A stretch of DNA of 5,780 bases, taken from an uncultured Lachnospiraceae bacterium (GTDB taxonomy: Bacteria; Bacillota; Clostridia; Lachnospirales; Lachnospiraceae). Below are positions 5,679 to 5,780 of the stretch, one piece after another. Numbering within the stretch: position 1 is the first letter of the stretch; each line of letters opens with the position of its first letter. Below the pieces are notes generated by a model. That model was not told the origin of the DNA. It did not search any database and saw only the letters and a program-made list of their open reading frames with translations. Location: contig CAKRNI010000166.1 in NCBI GenBank assembly GCA_934370915.1, forward strand, positions 1-5,780. Reading direction: 5' to 3'. The translations under genes and the position numbers were made by a program.

Positions 5679-5780
5679 TATAATTTCTTTTTTATCCGCA
5701 CGCTCTGCTTTGAATACGTCTCATGAACGTTACCCTGGCAGCCAGCTCGGTCCCGGCTCCCTCGCGGCACATGGAAGTTT
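5679..5780 (-). other. Upstream edge region, possibly the 3' end of another gene
   Basis: I see no convincing promoter here. Two minus-strand frames are open from the window edge: one ends at 5692 with residues ARVTFMRRIQSRACG, the other at 5678 with VHETYSKQSVRIKKKL, immediately before the ribosome site. Either could be the C-terminus of an upstream gene, but about 30 codons are too few to choose or to name a family. An imperfect inverted repeat AGCCGG/CTGGCT also lies here. It may equally be untranslated leader. Confidence 0.3.

Noticed and set aside
5378..5683. Plus-strand frame encoding a Ser/Val repeat (SVSVSVS) opposite the phosphoesterase stalk.
   Set aside because: It is the mirror of the Thr/Glu tandem repeat (ACC/GAA/GAG codons read backwards); the minus-strand frame has intact catalytic motifs and a strong ribosome site.
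5665..5780. Riboswitch or T-box leader ahead of the metallophosphoesterase.
   Set aside because: I looked for T-box (GGTGGNACCGCG-like) and common riboswitch cores and found none; the region is too short and is cut by the window edge.

Overview
The window is an ordinary, tightly packed housekeeping region. Every recognisable gene lies on the minus strand, so transcription runs from high to low coordinates. Protein similarity recalled from memory (a group III phosphofructokinase reading GGDCQALNA, the dnaX-ybaB-recR order, and a small-TPR-like protein starting MDKYEFNIK after recR), consensus AGGAGG/AAAGGA ribosome sites and mid-range GC point to a Gram-positive Clostridia, most likely a Lachnospiraceae gut anaerobe. 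The taxon is inferred, not proven.

Layout in transcription order: (1) 5780-5665 is an upstream stretch of 116 bases with no clear promoter; it may hold the 3' end of another gene. (2) 5664-4165 encodes a membrane-anchored or secreted calcineurin-like metallophosphoesterase with a Thr/Glu-rich stalk built from a 24-bp tandem repeat. (3) 4164-4047 is a 118-base gap carrying a convincing sigma-A-type promoter (consensus -10, 17-base spacer) and a 27-bp imperfect dyad over the expected transcription start. (4) 4046-2964 is a 6-phosphofructokinase of the mixed-substrate group III type. (5) 2957-1242 is dnaX, the DNA polymerase III gamma/tau clamp-loader subunit. (6) 1241-1117 is a 125-base spacer with an 18-base palindrome next to the dnaX stop. 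(7) 1116-766 is a YbaB/EbfC nucleoid-associated protein. (8) 762-163 is recR. (9) 116-1 is the start of a probable TPR-like protein that runs off the window.

The pfk promoter probably drives at least pfk-dnaX (6-base gap) and, with no terminator visible, ybaB-recR and the downstream gene too. DnaX loads the sliding clamp, RecR with RecF/RecO loads RecA at gaps, and YbaB binds DNA, so these three form the familiar replication/repair cassette. Here a key glycolytic enzyme heads it, which could couple replication and repair gene dosage to glycolytic expression. I found no mobile element, CRISPR array, tRNA, rRNA or recognisable riboswitch, and no sign of an undescribed defence or mobile system. 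The points worth a second look are regulatory (the dyad at the pfk start site, the palindrome after dnaX) and biochemical (the phosphoryl-donor signature of the Pfk).
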